In this document: one piece after another, positions 11,500-24,500 of the stretch | How the letters are laid out: each line of letters starts with the position of its first letter | Numbering within the stretch: the stretch's first letter is position 1 | DNA from: Cunninghamia lanceolata | Taxonomy: Eukaryota > Streptophyta > Pinopsida > Cupressales > Cupressaceae | Length of the DNA: 64,000 bases | Assembly (NCBI GenBank): GCA_027924645.1 | Contig: BSBN01001687.1 | Coordinates: 6,820,001-6,884,000 of the forward strand | Direction of reading: 5' to 3' | Position numbers and translations under genes: made by a program | The notes under the pieces: generated by a model | The model's database searches: none | Told to the model about the DNA's origin: nothing | What the model saw: only the letters and a program-made list of their open reading frames with translations

Positions 11500-13271
11500 T
11501 ATTTCTTCTGAATTAATTAGTTAATATTGTTTACTAGGATGAAACCAAGACCAATAGGGATCAAATCCAGAACTCACAAAGCTAACCACTACAATACTCT
11601 TCCTTCCGAAATGAGGTCATGGCGGATCCTGACATACTCAGAAAATCCAATTGATAGTTAATCTATAATCATGACATTATTATATATATATAATCATGCT
11701 ATAATCCATAATCGATTTATTCCACTAGTGACTAACAAAATGCAAGTGTAGGCTAAAATTTATATTATTCTTTTGACAACAATCTCTCGGTATCCCCTAC
11801 CTTGAGATGGTCTGGTCTTCTAAAGTTCAATAAGATGAACAATGACACAATATCCATTGTTCTAGATCTCCTAGTGTGCTCTACCCTTGAGATGGTTTAG
11901 TGAATACAATATTGTAAACATAGGAATAACTAGGTTTGCATTCTACTAGTATACTCTTACCCCAAGATGGTTTATTATACTAATTACTATAATTTTCATT
12001 TTCCTAATATACCACTACCCTTGAGTTGGAATATAATAATACAAGAATAACTCTAGTTTACAACTATGGAACTACACCCACATAATAACATTAACATAAG
12101 TATTAATACTTGTATAACCATAAATAAATGCTAATTTGGGCAAATGTAACTCATACAGAGATGTATGTTATTATCGGGTTCCTCATGACCCTTATGGATC
12201 AATGCAATGATAATTACGTACAAATAATCACATGCATCCTATCCATATCTATAAATGTATACACTAAACTATCTCCTATACCAAAGTTAGGTAGCACTAT
12301 ACATTTATCGTCTTGAGTGATCCTCTCTACTACGTGGTCGACTAAACATAAATGAGAAGGGCATTAAAAGAGAAGAGTTACTTAAGGAGTCTATTCACAT
12401 ACCACAGTAGTGAGACTAGACTTTAATCAAGACTTTTGGTCTTCTCATACTAGTTTATGGACTGCCCATACATAGCCATTACAACACCTAAATGGCTCTC
12501 TAATACCCAGACATATAACAACTTATGATTAACCTTGCACTTGGCCTCAACTGACCCTATACATGCCAAGATGACATTTCTTCATAGCACACAGACATAA
12601 GGGGCTTCATACTTGGCTTCACAAAAGTATTTCACCCCAACTTGGGGTCTTGATCTTACTTGTAGGGTACTTTAATATAAACACAGTGATTATTTGTATA
12701 ACTACAGATGTATCAACTCTAAGGTGGTGACAACTGATATGCATAAGAACTAGAGCTATATCTAATTAGCAATATTTCAAACAACTAAGTAATGGTCACA
12801 ACAACCACCCAAATGGGTCGATAGGTTTAAAAAAATGGTAACATTGGCTTCTATAGAGAGTAGATTGATTGACCAAGAAGGGTAACAATAGGAGAGTGAC
12901 AACATATGTTTGTGGTTGAGGATTGCATGGTCCTTCCATAGCATCGAGCCACAACTTATTGTAACATACATTAGACACAACTATGAGACTTCATGGCCTT
13001 TAGCTACAATTCACTACTATTGATGGTTGTTTTGGCACATAAACTCAAGTAGAACAAAGATCACTCTACCTCTCTTGAAAAGGTGACTAACCTAAATGAT
13101 TAGTTGCCTCCAAGGTCCCTATTAGCTAGGTTACAACAATATTGGAACAACTGAGTGGTCTATGTGAGTGTTTGTTCAAGGGGCCTGTGCTGGTAAATAT
13201 AATCCTAGACTAAACAGATGGAGTCTCTATGGAGACAAGTATTACTTTTAATCTCAAAATCCTAGATATAA
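11500..13271. other. Non-coding stretch between LINE remnant and Tat-like element
   Basis: Frames are short and unconserved. Several loosely similar sentences of the type C-C-T-T-G-A-G-A-T-G-G-T-T-T recur at about 11790-12030, suggesting an old degenerate repeat. No gene is supported. Confidence 0.4.
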
Positions 13272-14893
13272 TCTACATTTTGTTTCAGTTTTGGCTTAAT
13301 ATCTGTGGCTTAGTGCACTGGTCTTCAAAATGTTTTTGTGTGTGGGTTGCGCCAAGTGTCAAAGCCACAGTAATGTTTCAAGTATCAAGTTTTATGCGGA
13401 GCGCGCCATGTATTAGGTAGCATCACCAGTTTATTTTATTTCAATGCTATGGATGGCACCATGTGTTGTATGAGGAGGCAATCTCAAAAAGATTCCTTTC
13501 TTGCTACATTGTATGCGGAGGGCGTCGTGTGTCTTTTGATTTTTATGTGAATGATGTCGCATGTCTCTTTCCAAATTAATATTGATGTCAACATAAACCA
13601 TGGTGGGACACAGTTTATTTGGTTTCAAGCTTGCGGAGGATGCCACATGGTGGTATGCAAAGAAGGAGTTGCTTTATTCATAACTCTTGTAGTGAGAAAC
13701 TTTATTTTAATTCACAGTTTTGTGTGGAATACGACAAGTGTCAACTTCTATAGGACCTTTCAAAAGTTTTATTTGTTTCAGCAGTGTTGCGGAAGTTGCC
13801 GCGTGTTAGCTAGAATGAGCGCAGGGGCCGCCATCTGTCCTAGTTTTATTCCCTTTGAGGGTAGTGAGTTATGAAGGTTGTGGGTCCCATTATTATTGTG
13901 TCTCAATTTATAAGTGAAGCGGGTTGCGACAGATGTCATAACGGAAGGTGCCCAAGTATAAAGACACAGGTTTTAAAGGGTTCCGTGGGATAGGACACAT
14001 CATTTTTTTGGAGACTGCAGAATGTGACAAGTGTCTTTTTCCTATTGATTTCTTTGAAGACAAAGGAGTTTCTAAGTAGATGTGGATGTTGCCATCTATC
14101 ATATTTCTTTTCAGTTTTATGCGCATGGGTCTCACCATGTGTCTGAGTCTCAATACAGGTGGTGTGCCACATAATACTTTGCCCTAGCCAATGAGTGTGC
14201 AAGAGGGATAGCCGTTGCAGATTCAGAAGATTGTAACCACCATGTAATTCCAATAATCTTCAGTTCTGTTGGGCCGTTGAGGATTCAGGTTGTTGCAAGC
14301 AATCTTGGGTCATATCAATGATTATAAATATGTAGAATTTGTAATATAGAGGATATATAGATTCATTGATCTTTGATAAGTTTTAGTCAGAAATCTAAAA
14401 AAGGAGTTAGAGACTTTGTTGTGACCAGTTTATATCATTTTGCCTTTATTTTGTTGTTCTTGATAAGAAAGTTAATATATCTGTGCATGTATCTATGCCT
14501 TTTATGTTGCTGGAAGATTAATAAGAACTCTGTTCTGTGCCTTGGTTGATATCATCTGTGTCTTTGCAAAGTTGTCTAGTTATAAGCCTTTGATAATGTT
14601 CATTATATCTGTTTATATTGATCATGTAGTATCTGCTCTTTAATATAACTGTATCTTCAGAATAGCTTCACTGTGCTTGAATTGAAGGGATATTTTTTTA
14701 CTTAGGCGCATCACCATAATTATATTTGCTTATTATATATGTAATCCTGTTAATTTCTTCCCCTTTGCTCAAAACCTAATTGAAATAGAGAAGAGCCAGC
14801 TTCTTTAAAATTTGGAGGTCGTTTCAAGTGGCAAGTCCCACATTCTTGAAACTTCCTATGTTGGTGTTAGAACCTACGCAATTTTATACATCA
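13272..14893 (+). repeat. 5' LTR of the Tat-like element
   Basis: Similarity to the second copy starts at TCTACATTTTG and ends at T-A-T-A-C-A-T-C-A, both followed by an A. Length is about 1.62 kb. A TATA-like TATAAATA at 14323-14330 gives a plausible transcription start near 14355. The first 950 bp hold many copies of a G-box-like motif (see the motif-array entry at the 3' LTR). This copy has a small insertion relative to the other near 14145. Confidence 0.85.
14323..14330 (+). promoter_or_regulatory. TATA box of the Tat-like LTR
   Basis: TATAAATA occurs at the same place in both LTRs (14323 and 26439), about 1.05 kb into the LTR, where U3 normally ends. The surrounding bases are also conserved between the copies. 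Confidence 0.55.
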
Positions 14894-14925
14894 ATAGTTT
14901 TTGGCACGCTCGATGGTACCTTTCT
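14894..14925 (+). promoter_or_regulatory. Candidate primer binding site
   Basis: Right after the 5' LTR comes A-T-A-G then TTTTTGGCACGCTCGATGG. The TGGCAC start with a mixed GC core is the form of PBS used by several plant Ty3 elements with non-Met tRNAs. I cannot name the tRNA from memory. The initiator-Met type TGGTATCAGAGC is absent here, unlike in the other LTR elements of this window. Confidence 0.4.
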
Positions 14926-14946
14926 TGAAGTTTCTATCAAGATCGT

Positions 14947-16638
14947 ATGAGCCAGAGAGTAATAAGTAGCCAGAGCTGTGGACCTACAACAAGAGCTCAG
15001 TCTGCTACTAATCCAGGCATTCTTTTACCACCATTAGTAACTACTCCAAGGAGAAGAGTGAATCAGGTTGCAGTAGCACAAAGAATAAATATGGGAGCAC
15101 CTATACCTCCAAGGAACTATGCAAATTGGAATACTGGTAGTCCCCTCATCCTCCTAGTACCACCAGTAACTTGGGATCCTATTCCAACCAATGCTTTGAA
15201 GGCTCTACCTAAGTTCAGTGGAGAAGATTTTAAGACACCTGGGGAACATCTACAAGATGTATCTGATGTGTGTGCAGTACATGTTATTACTGAACAAAAT
15301 GTGGCATTAAGACTGCTAGCAGCTTCTTTCAAAGGAAAGGCTTTGGACTGGTGTAAATCTCTCACTCCAAATACAATATCTACATGGGATCAGCTTGGTG
15401 ACGCTTTCTTTGCAAGATTTGAAGAGAAAGGTGATAAATCTTCCTTGCTGCAACAATTAATCACTATCAAAAGGGCACCACAATAAGCCATGACTTATTT
15501 TAATTTAAGATTCCAAAAGACCTGGGATATAATTTCTACTATAGCAAGACCATTATTAGGTATGGATATTGTGTTCTACTTCAAAGATTTTAACTCTGAT
15601 ATATCAATAATGATTCAGTCTCTAGGAGGTCAGACACTGCCAGAAGCATATGAGTTGGCAGTCAAGGCTTAAAATAACTTGATAGATGCTGGAAAATTGC
15701 CCCCAAGGCCTCCTATGCCCATGTTCCTAGAAATTACCCTACCTTTGCCACAAGAAGCTCCTAATCTTACAGCTCCATCTGTGTCCATGTATTCATTTCC
15801 AGTACCTCAACAACCTACTAGGGAAACCACCTCTGTTCAACTGTCTGAAATGGATGATGTCAAGAACATTCTAAGGACCTTCTCAAATGAGATAATTAAC
15901 CTAAAGAGACAATAAAATCCCTATTCAAAGCCCCCTTATCAAGGTTTCCAAGGAAATAGACCCCCCTTTCGGCCAAATCAATATCAAGGCCCTCAAAGGC
16001 AAACTAATCCTCAGCCTTCAAACTAGTTGGTTTCATTCCCTACACCTCTACAAACTGTTCCTCATAATCCCAATAGGGAAATAGTTCCAGGGAAAAATAA
16101 CTTAGCAGATGACACAAATGCTTGGTAATTTCCCTGCAACAATGCCCATATGCCCAGAGACTGTCCTAGAGGTAATTTGCAGCAAAAGATAGCAGAAAAG
16201 AGAGGGTTAGAAGGACAATTCTCAACCTCTAATACTCCACCATATCAGTCCCCTAGTGTTCAAAATACAGTAATGGTGGCCTAGATGCAAGGGATGTCCA
16301 TACAACAAGAAGAGGAAATAGCACCCGAACATGCCTTATTTTCATGGATTGAAGAGGAAGATTCAATGTTCTTGAATGAGGCATCCACTTCAAAGAAACC
16401 ATTGGTGCAGTCAGACTATTATACCAGATCAAAGAGGAGAATGATGGAGCAGCATGAAGTCACTAATAATGAAATTATCAGAACTCCTCCATTTCAAAAT
16501 CATCACAATCCAGTCTCTAGGAAAGACATGCCCCAGCCTGTGCAAAATCAAGTAGCCTCGGGACAGGTTCTAGAAAAGACAAGGTACCCTTATTATTCAA
16601 AGACACAAGCATTAGGACCTGTAAACGTGGTGGACTAG
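14947..16638 (+). pseudogene. gag of the Tat-like element
   Basis: Frame starts at the ATG at 14947, 53 bp after the LTR. The capsid-type domain is recognisable from F-S-G-E-D-F, A-A-S-F-K-G-K-A-L-D-W and W-D-Q-L-G-D-A-F-F-A-R-F at about 15205-15420. A knuckle-like C-N-N-A-H-M-P-R-D-C lies at about 16135-16164, its first cysteine position occupied by a stop or mutated codon. The rest is Pro/Gln-rich linker. Stops at 15484, 15670, 15913, 16024 and 16282 break it, and the frame itself never shifts. It would form the virus-like particle in the cytoplasm. Confidence 0.85.
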
Positions 16639-16839
16639 CTAAAAAGAACTCCATCACATGTATCAATCTGGGATATATTAGCTATTCCTGAGTAGAAGAC
16701 ACTATTACAGGAAGCTCTGCAAGGTCAAGAAGCCTCTAAATACACTAGTGCTAAAGGAGGAGCTACTGATAAAGGGAAACTCCAACATAAAGATATTGTA
16801 CCTCTACAAACAACAGCTCTATTGAATAGTGCACCTGAG

Positions 16840-17346
16840 GTAGGTAAATCTAAACCAGATCCCTTTTATCTGACTCTAATAGTTGGGAAAAAATTGCTGC
16901 ATAATGCAATGATAGATTCTGAGGCCAGTACTACAGTAATGCCAAAGTAGATAACAGATGCTTTAAAGATAAAGTATGAACCACTTACAAGAGGGGTCAT
17001 GCAGTTGGATGGGAAATATGTTCAAACTATAGGAAAAATCAAACAACTTCCATTACAACTATATACTTGTCCCAATATAATTTTCAATCAGGATGTGATA
17101 GTCATAGATATTCCCCCTGTATTTGGTTTATGTTTGTCCAGAGATTTCACAGCCAAAATAGGAGGTTACATGTCACTAGATTGGCCACACCTCATCCTGA
17201 GAACCAACTATGGGACAAAGATGAAAGTATTGTCTGAGCCATTATCCAAAGACCATATCACAAATGAACCAAGCCCAAAATTAAAAGCATCCCATGCCAT
17301 GATGAATAAAGAGGAGAGAGTCTTTGTTGAAGAATTAGGTGACTAG
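16840..17346 (+). pseudogene. Aspartic protease of the Tat-like element
   Basis: Retropepsin-type segment in frame with gag: P-F-Y-L-T-L-I-V-G then A-M-I-D-S-E-A-S-T-T-V-M-P-K at about 16866-16950. The expected catalytic D-[ST]-G is D-S-E here, so the glycine is lost and the copy should be inactive. A TAG follows at about 16948. The later D-I-P-P-V-F-G-L-C-L-S-R-D-F fits the C-terminal protease strand of Tat/Athila-type elements. In a working element this enzyme cuts the Gag-Pol polyprotein. Confidence 0.75.
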
Positions 17347-17472
17347 ATTGAACATGACCAACAGGAAGAAGAGAACAATCAACTATTGACCATGATGCAG
17401 AGTGATCCCTATGGAAACTATGACTCTACTGGTCTAGGCACTTATGTTATTTTTGAAGAAGACTAAGAAATC

Positions 17473-18330
17473 TTGAATATTATAAGGAAAGAAATATCAG
17501 AAAGTGGGGAATCTGAAAGAGACTCAAAGATCTGGACCTTGAATTTTGATGGGGCTAGGAGTAAAAATGGTGCTGGAATAGGTATTTGCCTTACTGCCCC
17601 AAATAGTGAGAATATTCTAAGAGTCATTTGCTTTCAGTTTGCGTGTACCAATAATGACGCAGAATATGAATCTTTGGTGCATGGACTCATGTTGGCAAAG
17701 AAAAAGGAAATAAAGAATCTGATAGTAAAAGGAGACTCAGAACTGGTGGTAAAACAAATTAGAGAGAAAGCAATAGCTAAAAATGTAAGAATGAGATCCT
17801 ATCGGCATAGGATTTGGAACCTGATAGATGGCTTTGAGGCTTTCAATATTGAGGTAGTTCCTAGAGCCCAAAATTTAGAAGCAGTTAGAATGGCACAAAT
17901 TGGTTCACAGTTTGACCCAGCAAGTGATCTATTAGTGAACAATGAGTTAGTTAAGGTTATAGTAAGACCAACAATTCCAGACAATGATCAAAATTGGCAA
18001 GTTTTTGACAATGATCTTCAAGTACTTGCATTCTTACAACAATTAGGTGAATTTGCTGATCAATTACATCCCAAAATTGAGGAAGCATACGGTGATCAAA
18101 TTATCCAGCTAAAATCAAATAAACTCCCTAAAGGACTGATTACTCTAGAAAATTTGTTTGATCCAGAAGATGCAAGCCTAGAGAAGAGGAGGTTTCAGGC
18201 AAATAAGAAAGATTATTCTGAGATCCAAGTTAGTGAAGGAAGAAAGTTGAAAATAGGTAATTCTACAACCCAAGAGGAAAAAGAAAAGTTGATTGCTTTA
18301 TGTGATAAATACGATAGGGTGATTGCTTAG
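17473..18330 (+). pseudogene. Plant-type RNase H domain placed before RT
   Basis: N-terminal half (about 17530-17930) reads as an RNase H of the RVT_3/plant type: N-F-D-G-A-R-S-K-N-G-A-G-I-G, then N-N-D-A-E-Y-E-S-L-V-H-G-L, then V-K-G-D-S-E-L-V-V-K-Q-I. These supply the first Asp, the Glu and the second Asp. The fourth acidic residue, expected in a phrase like E-A-D-x-M-A, reads E-A-V-R-M-A, so the catalytic set is incomplete. The C-terminal half is a linker ending in I-A-L-C-D-K-Y-D-R-V. It lies between protease and RT in the same frame as both. In flowering-plant Tat elements the second RNase H is known downstream of the RT-linked one, so the order here is different. A TAG at 18328 separates it from RT. 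Confidence 0.75.
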
Positions 18331-18339
18331 ACCTATGAG

Positions 18340-19134
18340 GACCTCCATGGCTATAATAGAGATATCATCCAACACACCATAGAGCTTCCTGAAGGATCTA
18401 AACCAGTCCGACAGAAGCAAAGGCCAGTGAGTCCTAGAATTGAACCTCTAACGGTGGATGAGCTACAAAAGCTCCTGGAATCAAAGATTATTTTCCCAAT
18501 TAAGCATTCAACCTGGGTATCAAACCTAGTGCCTATAAGAAAGAAGAATGGTGACATAAGACTTTGTGTAGATTTTAGGGATCTGAATAGAGCATCTTTG
18601 AAATATCATTATCCCCTGCCTTCTATGGAACAGATTTTACAGATTGTGGCTGGGTTAGAAAGGTTTTCCTTGTTGGATGGTTTCTTAGGATACGATCAGA
18701 TTTGGTTAGCAGATGAAGATCAGCATAAGGCTGCGTTCACTACAAAGTGGGGAACATTTGCATATGCTAAAACACCCTTTGGCCTTTCAAATGTTGGGGC
18801 TACTTTTCAGCGTGCAATGGATGTAGCATTCGGGGAACTTATAAATAAGATTATTCTGATCTATCTAGATGACCTGACTATTTTTTCTAAGAATTCCAGA
18901 GATCATTTTGACCATTTAGAGGTTGTTTTCAAGAAATGTCAAGAGTTTAGAATCTTTCTAAATCCCAAGAAATGTATCTTTGATGTACCTCAGGGTAAGC
19001 TTCTAGGACACATAGTGTCAAAGGAAGGGGTCTCCATTGATCCAGAAAGGGTCACAGCCATAGTGAACCTACCTCTACCAGTCAACAAGAAAGAAGTTCA
19101 ATCCTTTCTAGGAAAAATTAACTTTGTTAGCTGA
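18340..19134 (+). pseudogene. Reverse transcriptase of the Tat-like element
   Basis: Ty3-type RT: V-P-I-R-K-K-N-G-D-I-R-L-C-V-D-F-R-D-L-N, then F-S-L-L-D-G-F-L-G-Y, T-P-F-G-L-S-N-V-G-A-T-F-Q-R and the active site Y-L-D-D at 18862-18873, followed by L-G-H-I-V-S-K-E-G-V. The palm-domain D in S-L-L-D is kept. One TGA at 19132 (expected Arg, so CGA to TGA) ends the frame before the connection domain. Apart from that stop, the copy is well preserved over about 235 residues. Confidence 0.9.
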
Positions 19135-19167
19135 TTCATATATGATTTTGCAGGTCTAATTAGACCA

Positions 19168-19704
19168 ATGACATTGTTGCTTAAAAAAGATCTGGTTTTC
19201 AAATGGACCACAAAAGGAAGACAGGCTTTTGAAGAAGTCAAAAGAGCCATTTCAAAAGCCCCAGTACTCAAAAACCCAAATTTCTCTAAAGCTTTTATAA
19301 TGTATGTGTATGGGGGAGAATTCAGTGTTGCTGTTCTAACTCAGAAAGATGATCAACAGGAAGGAGAGCATCCAATATCTTTTTTCTCTAGAACTCTCAG
19401 GGAATATAAGTCTAGATATAATTTCGTGGAGAAGCAAGCATACGCCATGGTAAAAGCCCTTAAAAAATTTAGACATTTAGTAACAGGAAATAAGATTATG
19501 ATATTAGTGGCTCACTCCAGTGTAAGAGAATATATTATGGAGGGTGAGATCATTGAGAAAAGAGCCAATTGGATAACAAAGATTCTAGAATATGATGTAG
19601 AAGTAAGACCCACCAAGTTAGTCAGAGGCAAAGGACTATGCCAATACATGACCCAAGACATGGAAAGAATAGTGACTGAAGAAACAAGAGTGAAAATGTA
19701 TTGA
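19168..19704 (+). pseudogene. Degenerate RT-linked RNase H of the Tat-like element
   Basis: Continues the RT frame after the TGA: P-M-T-L-L-L-K-K-D, F-K-W-T-T-K-G-R-Q-A-F-E-E-V-K, then I-S-F-F-S-R-T-L-R and Q-A-Y-A-M-V-K-A-L-K-K-F-R-H. Where an active enzyme has an Asp in the first strand, this one reads M-Y-V-Y-G-G, and the later D-H is A-H-S. The catalytic acidic residues are therefore absent. That is the known state of the linked RNase H in elements that gained a second one, and fits the plant-type domain upstream. Confidence 0.8.
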
Positions 19705-19754
19705 AACTCCAAGAGGTTGACCAAGACTCTTGGGTTAGAAATAGGATATAGTTT

Positions 19755-20980
19755 ATGAAGTATGGGATACTCCCAAATGAGCACTCCCTTGATAAGAAAA
19801 GATACTATAGGCAGCAAGGAACTCATTTTGTAATAATTGATCATATTTTATTTAGAAGGAATGTTGATGATATACTCTTAAGATGTATAGAGAAGGATGA
19901 AGCTCAAAGAATATTACATGAATTACATCATGGAGCCTTGGGTGGACATTTTTCAGCAAGGACCACTACAATCAAAGTAACACAAGCAGGGTATTTCTAG
20001 CCCACTCTGTTTATAGATTGCCATCAGATGGTTAAGGAATACCAGGCTTGCCAGTTTTATACTTGCAAAAGGAGAAATGCAACAATGCCTCTAAGTCCCA
20101 TAGTTGTGGATGAACCCTTTGCTCAATGGGGTCTAGATTTTATTGGTATGATTAATCTAGTGTCAAATATGGGACACAAATGGATTCTCACAGCAACAAA
20201 TTACTTTACCAGGTGGAGTGAAGCAGTACCACTCAAAGAGGCAACAGAAAAAGTCATACTAGAATTTTTAGAAGGGCATAACTTCTCAGTTTGGTCCTCC
20301 TTGTACCATCATATTAGATAATGCTAAAGCATTTTTGGGAACCAAATTATCTGAGTTTTCTTTAAGAAATGGGATATATTTGAAGACTTCTTCAAATTAT
20401 TACCCACAAGGTAATGGTCTGGCAGAGTCCACTAACAAAAACCTTATCAGACTCATAAAAAGGATAGGGACTAATGATCATAGAGAGTGGCATAAATTAC
20501 TTAATACAGCACTATGGGCTAACAGGATCACACCAAAGAAAGTGACTAAAATGTCTCCCTATGAGTTGGTTTATGGTAAACTTGCAATAATGCCACTAAG
20601 TTTAGAGATTCATGCTTTGCAATTGTTAAAATAGATAGAAATTGAAGAAAATGACCCCATGCAAGTCAGACTTGTTGAACTGTTGGAAGTCCAAGAAAAG
20701 AGAGAAAAGGCACATGAATCACTAATGAAACATCAGAAAATGGTTAAGGACTGGTTTGATAAGAAGACTTCTAATCCCATTTTTGAAGTTGGCTCTTTGG
20801 TATTGAAATGGGATGAAAGAGCTGCCAAGCCAAGTCGACACAACAAATTTGAATCATTATGGATGGGCCCTTATAGAGTTCATTCTTGCAAGCAACAAAA
20901 TTCATTTGAGCTGGAGACCATGAATGGAGAACCTGAAGAGATTCTGGTAAATGGGATCTTTCTAAAACTTTTCACTTAAG
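19755..20980 (+). pseudogene. Integrase of the Tat-like element
   Basis: Zinc-binding part: L-H-H-G-A-L-G-G-H-F-S then C-Q-x-x-x-C near 20046-20070. Catalytic core: W-G-L-D-F-I-G-M-I at about 20130, Y-F-T-R-W-S-E-A-V-P, then Y-Y-P-Q-G-N-G-L-A-E-S-T-N-K-N at about 20397. C-terminal part: P-Y-E-L-V-Y-G-K and a GPY/F-like L-W-M-G-P-Y-R-V. The frame shifts near 19704-19755 and shifts back near 20321-20335, and TAG codons fall at about 19998 and 20632. No chromodomain follows. The enzyme would insert the cDNA in the nucleus; this copy cannot. Confidence 0.9.
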
Positions 20981-21544
20981 AAGGGGCTCATCATGTATCA
21001 TAGTTAGTTTTGTTTCCTTTTCTCACTTTTCTATTTTCCCGCTTTCCCTTTCAAATAAGTGTTTGGTGAACATGTGTCAAGCAGTGCAAAGCCCCTTCTC
21101 TTTTAGCCTTGCATTTATTAAGGTTGTTCGGCAATCCCCAAAATCTCATGGAAGTACATGTTTTTTCAGAAAGATAGCCATTCTCATAACATATCTAACA
21201 CTCCGTCCAATGCGGATTTCAAAAAGATACACTAGCTATTTCTTGGCATTAATGCCATTAATAAGATGGGATGTGCCATTTATTATTTCCATAAGTCCCA
21301 ATGAGCTAGGCTTTAAGTCCTTCTAAGTGTAACCATCATTTGTTTCTATCTTTCTGCTCTAAATCACTGTTACATCCAAACTCTATCCCTAACAAGTGCC
21401 TTTTAGCTAAGTATCACTCTGATAAAATAGTTTCATTCTTTTCTGTGTCAAAGCTTCCGGCATTCTTCTCACAAAGATACAGATATGTCTGAGACACTGT
21501 CACCACAGGAGGGACTTGGAATTTTTTAGTCAACAGATAAACTG

Positions 21545-24500
21545 TTGAACAACAAATCATATGCTTTGGCACCTGCACAACCAAGGAAGTCCTATCCAAG
21601 AACTAGGGTTCCTAAAGTAGGGTTATCTATCCACCCAGAACAGGTGAAGGACTATGCAGATGACATATATGACATGCCCCTTCAAAAGAACACCAAGAAT
21701 CTTCGGGAGGGGGCACATCAGAGGTGCCTCATCTGGGCAAACAACAAGCAGTTCAAGACTTTTGGTATGAGGATATGGACCTCTCAATTGGCACAGTTCC
21801 TGGTCCCAAATAACCACCCTTGTCCTAAGCTAATCGAATTGTGTGTAGAGCTATTTCATGCACCATCAAATTCTATCCAACAGGGCCCTTTCATAGTGCA
21901 TATTACGCCCAAGGCCATAAGGGACATGATGACCCTATAGTATGATAGAACGACCACATTTCCAACTATTGCTAAAATGCAAGGTACATGGGCAAATTTA
22001 CATAATACACTAAAATTCCTAAATTTAGAGATGCATCTGGGAGAGGATAATACTCATATGCCCACACTACCCACTGGGTGGGCACAATTTAACCAAAATA
22101 TTCAGGATGTAATTTCAATGATAGCTTTCATTTTTGGAATGAAGGAGGACAACATAGTTTATGACTGGCAATTGGCAATCATTTTCAGAATTAAAACTGT
22201 GGATAAATCACAAGAGTACCGGCTATATTTTTTGGAACAAATTGCTGCTGCCATGATTGATCAGCTCACAAATTTCAAAACAAAGTGAGTATTCAGGTAT
22301 TCCGCTTTCCTATTTCATCTTATGTTGTATCAAAACTTTGGTCTTTTTGCACAGCATATGCATTTAAATATGTATGATCCAGATTTTGGTCATGGTAAAA
22401 CCATCCCTGTGTCTACATGGACACATGTGTTATCTAAAACCTCTGACCCCTATGAGTTTTGGGAGCTTTTTGTCACCCCCGCTTTCTGCCAGTTAAGCCC
22501 TGAGCCTGTAGAATATAGGATGACACAGAGTATAAGGGGTTTTATAGCCAATTGCCTAATTCCCTATGACTACTTCTTTGGGGCACATAATACAATAATT
22601 AGAGTCCAAGGTTTCATTGGGGAACCCATTCTATTGCCTAAAGTATTGACCCCTAGGTTCATATTCTTAGAGGTTACCTGTCAAGTATCTATAGTTGATA
22701 ATGACTTTGGCCATAAGAAAAGAAAGAAGAAGATGTATGATGTCCCATGGGCCAGAAAAAAATGTGACACTTGAAGTTAGAGGTGCAGAGAGCCTCTTGT
22801 TAAGGAAGTTAGCTGCCCTTGGGCTCCTCATCATAGAGGATAAATGGAAATATGACCTAGATAATTTTCTACCCTCCTAGATTATAAATAATAAGGTTTG
22901 TACCAAGATGGTACATGAAGGTCGTCCATTCTAGGAGGACAGGAGGAATCTAAAGGAAGATAACTCAGATCTATATGTGGAATTAACTGATTTGCCCTAT
23001 GAGGGGCCTAGGCCATGGAAAACCTTCTATGTCAAAGAGAAGAAGTATGACCCTAAGTTGAAGATGATTATTGGTCTAAGGAAAGCATTAAAAGCAAAAG
23101 AATGGAGAATAGAAAAGATTGAAGCCTATTGGAAATATAGGCAAGAGACTTTAGAGATTACACATTCATTTGGGAATGTTGAAAATGATGAAATATGGGA
23201 ATCAATCTGGGATGAGTGGTATCCCTCCCAAGTCTCAAGTCCAGACACAAGCAGAATTTAGAGGAAGGGTGAGGAGCTAGGGGAAGAAACATATTCGGCC
23301 CCAATAATGCAAGAAATAGGATAGGCATCATTTGCTGCTCCTACATCTTCATGGCCTCAATCCCTCAGTACCTTAGAGAAGTAAAAAGGTGTTGTGTCAT
23401 CACCAATTCTAGGGACTCAAATAGCTTCGGCATCTGGGGGTTCCAGAATGTTCCCTTTGCAACCACTAGTGGTTGTAAATATTGAAGATGAAGAAACAGA
23501 GGAAACAAGAGAGAGGCCTTTGAAACACAGGAAATTGTTCTTACAAGAGGAAGAGGAAGAAGAAACAACACCACAACAGCAACAAGTGCCAGTCACCTTT
23601 TCTATCACTCAAGTAAGTACTTCTTCTCCCTTCTCTCCTATATCTCTTTCTTCTCTTATAGTAGTGGCAATCCCAAGTATTCAGGCTTCTATGTCCCCTG
23701 CCACTTCTGTTGTGCTTACATCAACCCCTGCCACTACTACCAGTACACTAGCCATGTCCTCACAGGCCATTACATTGCCATTATTTTCTCCATCTATGCC
23801 TAAACAGACCCCTCCTCAGGTTTCTCCTAGCCAACAATTATCTAATATTCCCTATGGCATGCCTCAAGGTCACCCCTTTGCTGGAGGTTATATTACATCC
23901 TCTCCTACCTTCCAAGCTCAAGCAGACACAACAAAAAAGGCTAGAGAGGCCAGGATGGACAAGAAGAGGAAAAAGGAAAACAAAAGCCCTATTGTGGCAC
24001 ACATGAGGTCACTTTATGACCCTATTCAACAATCATTGACAGTTACACATTTGTCTCCAAATGTGGTAAAACCAAATGAACAAATGTAGCCCCAGGATTA
24101 TGCTATCAATGCCATGGCCATGGATATGTCTCTCTTTAGGCAATAGGACAGGGTTTGGCTGCTAAATTAAACTACAACTGCTGTGGCAACAAACTATTTG
24201 AAAGTGTCTAAGAAGTTGCAAAAGGTAGAAAATGATTTGGCTCAAGAGAAAGTGAATAGCAGTAATCTTGCTTGGGAGATTCAATCTAAGAAAAATGAGA
24301 TTGATAATCTGAACAAACAATTGTAGAATACTATTTCTTTGTAGATACATCAGGCTATACAGGCCCAGATTGCTTCTCTTAAAACTAAGTTGGCACAAGA
24401 AAAGGCTGCAGTAACTATTTTAAGACAGGAAAAAGCCACTTCAGAAAAGAGATATCAGGATAAATTGCAAGAGGCCACACACTTGCAACGAAAATTATTG

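Noticed and set aside
11530..11600. tRNA-like A- and B-box pair on the minus strand
   Set aside because: The boxes are only about 18 bp apart and the B-box matches poorly, so neither a tRNA gene nor a SINE is supported.
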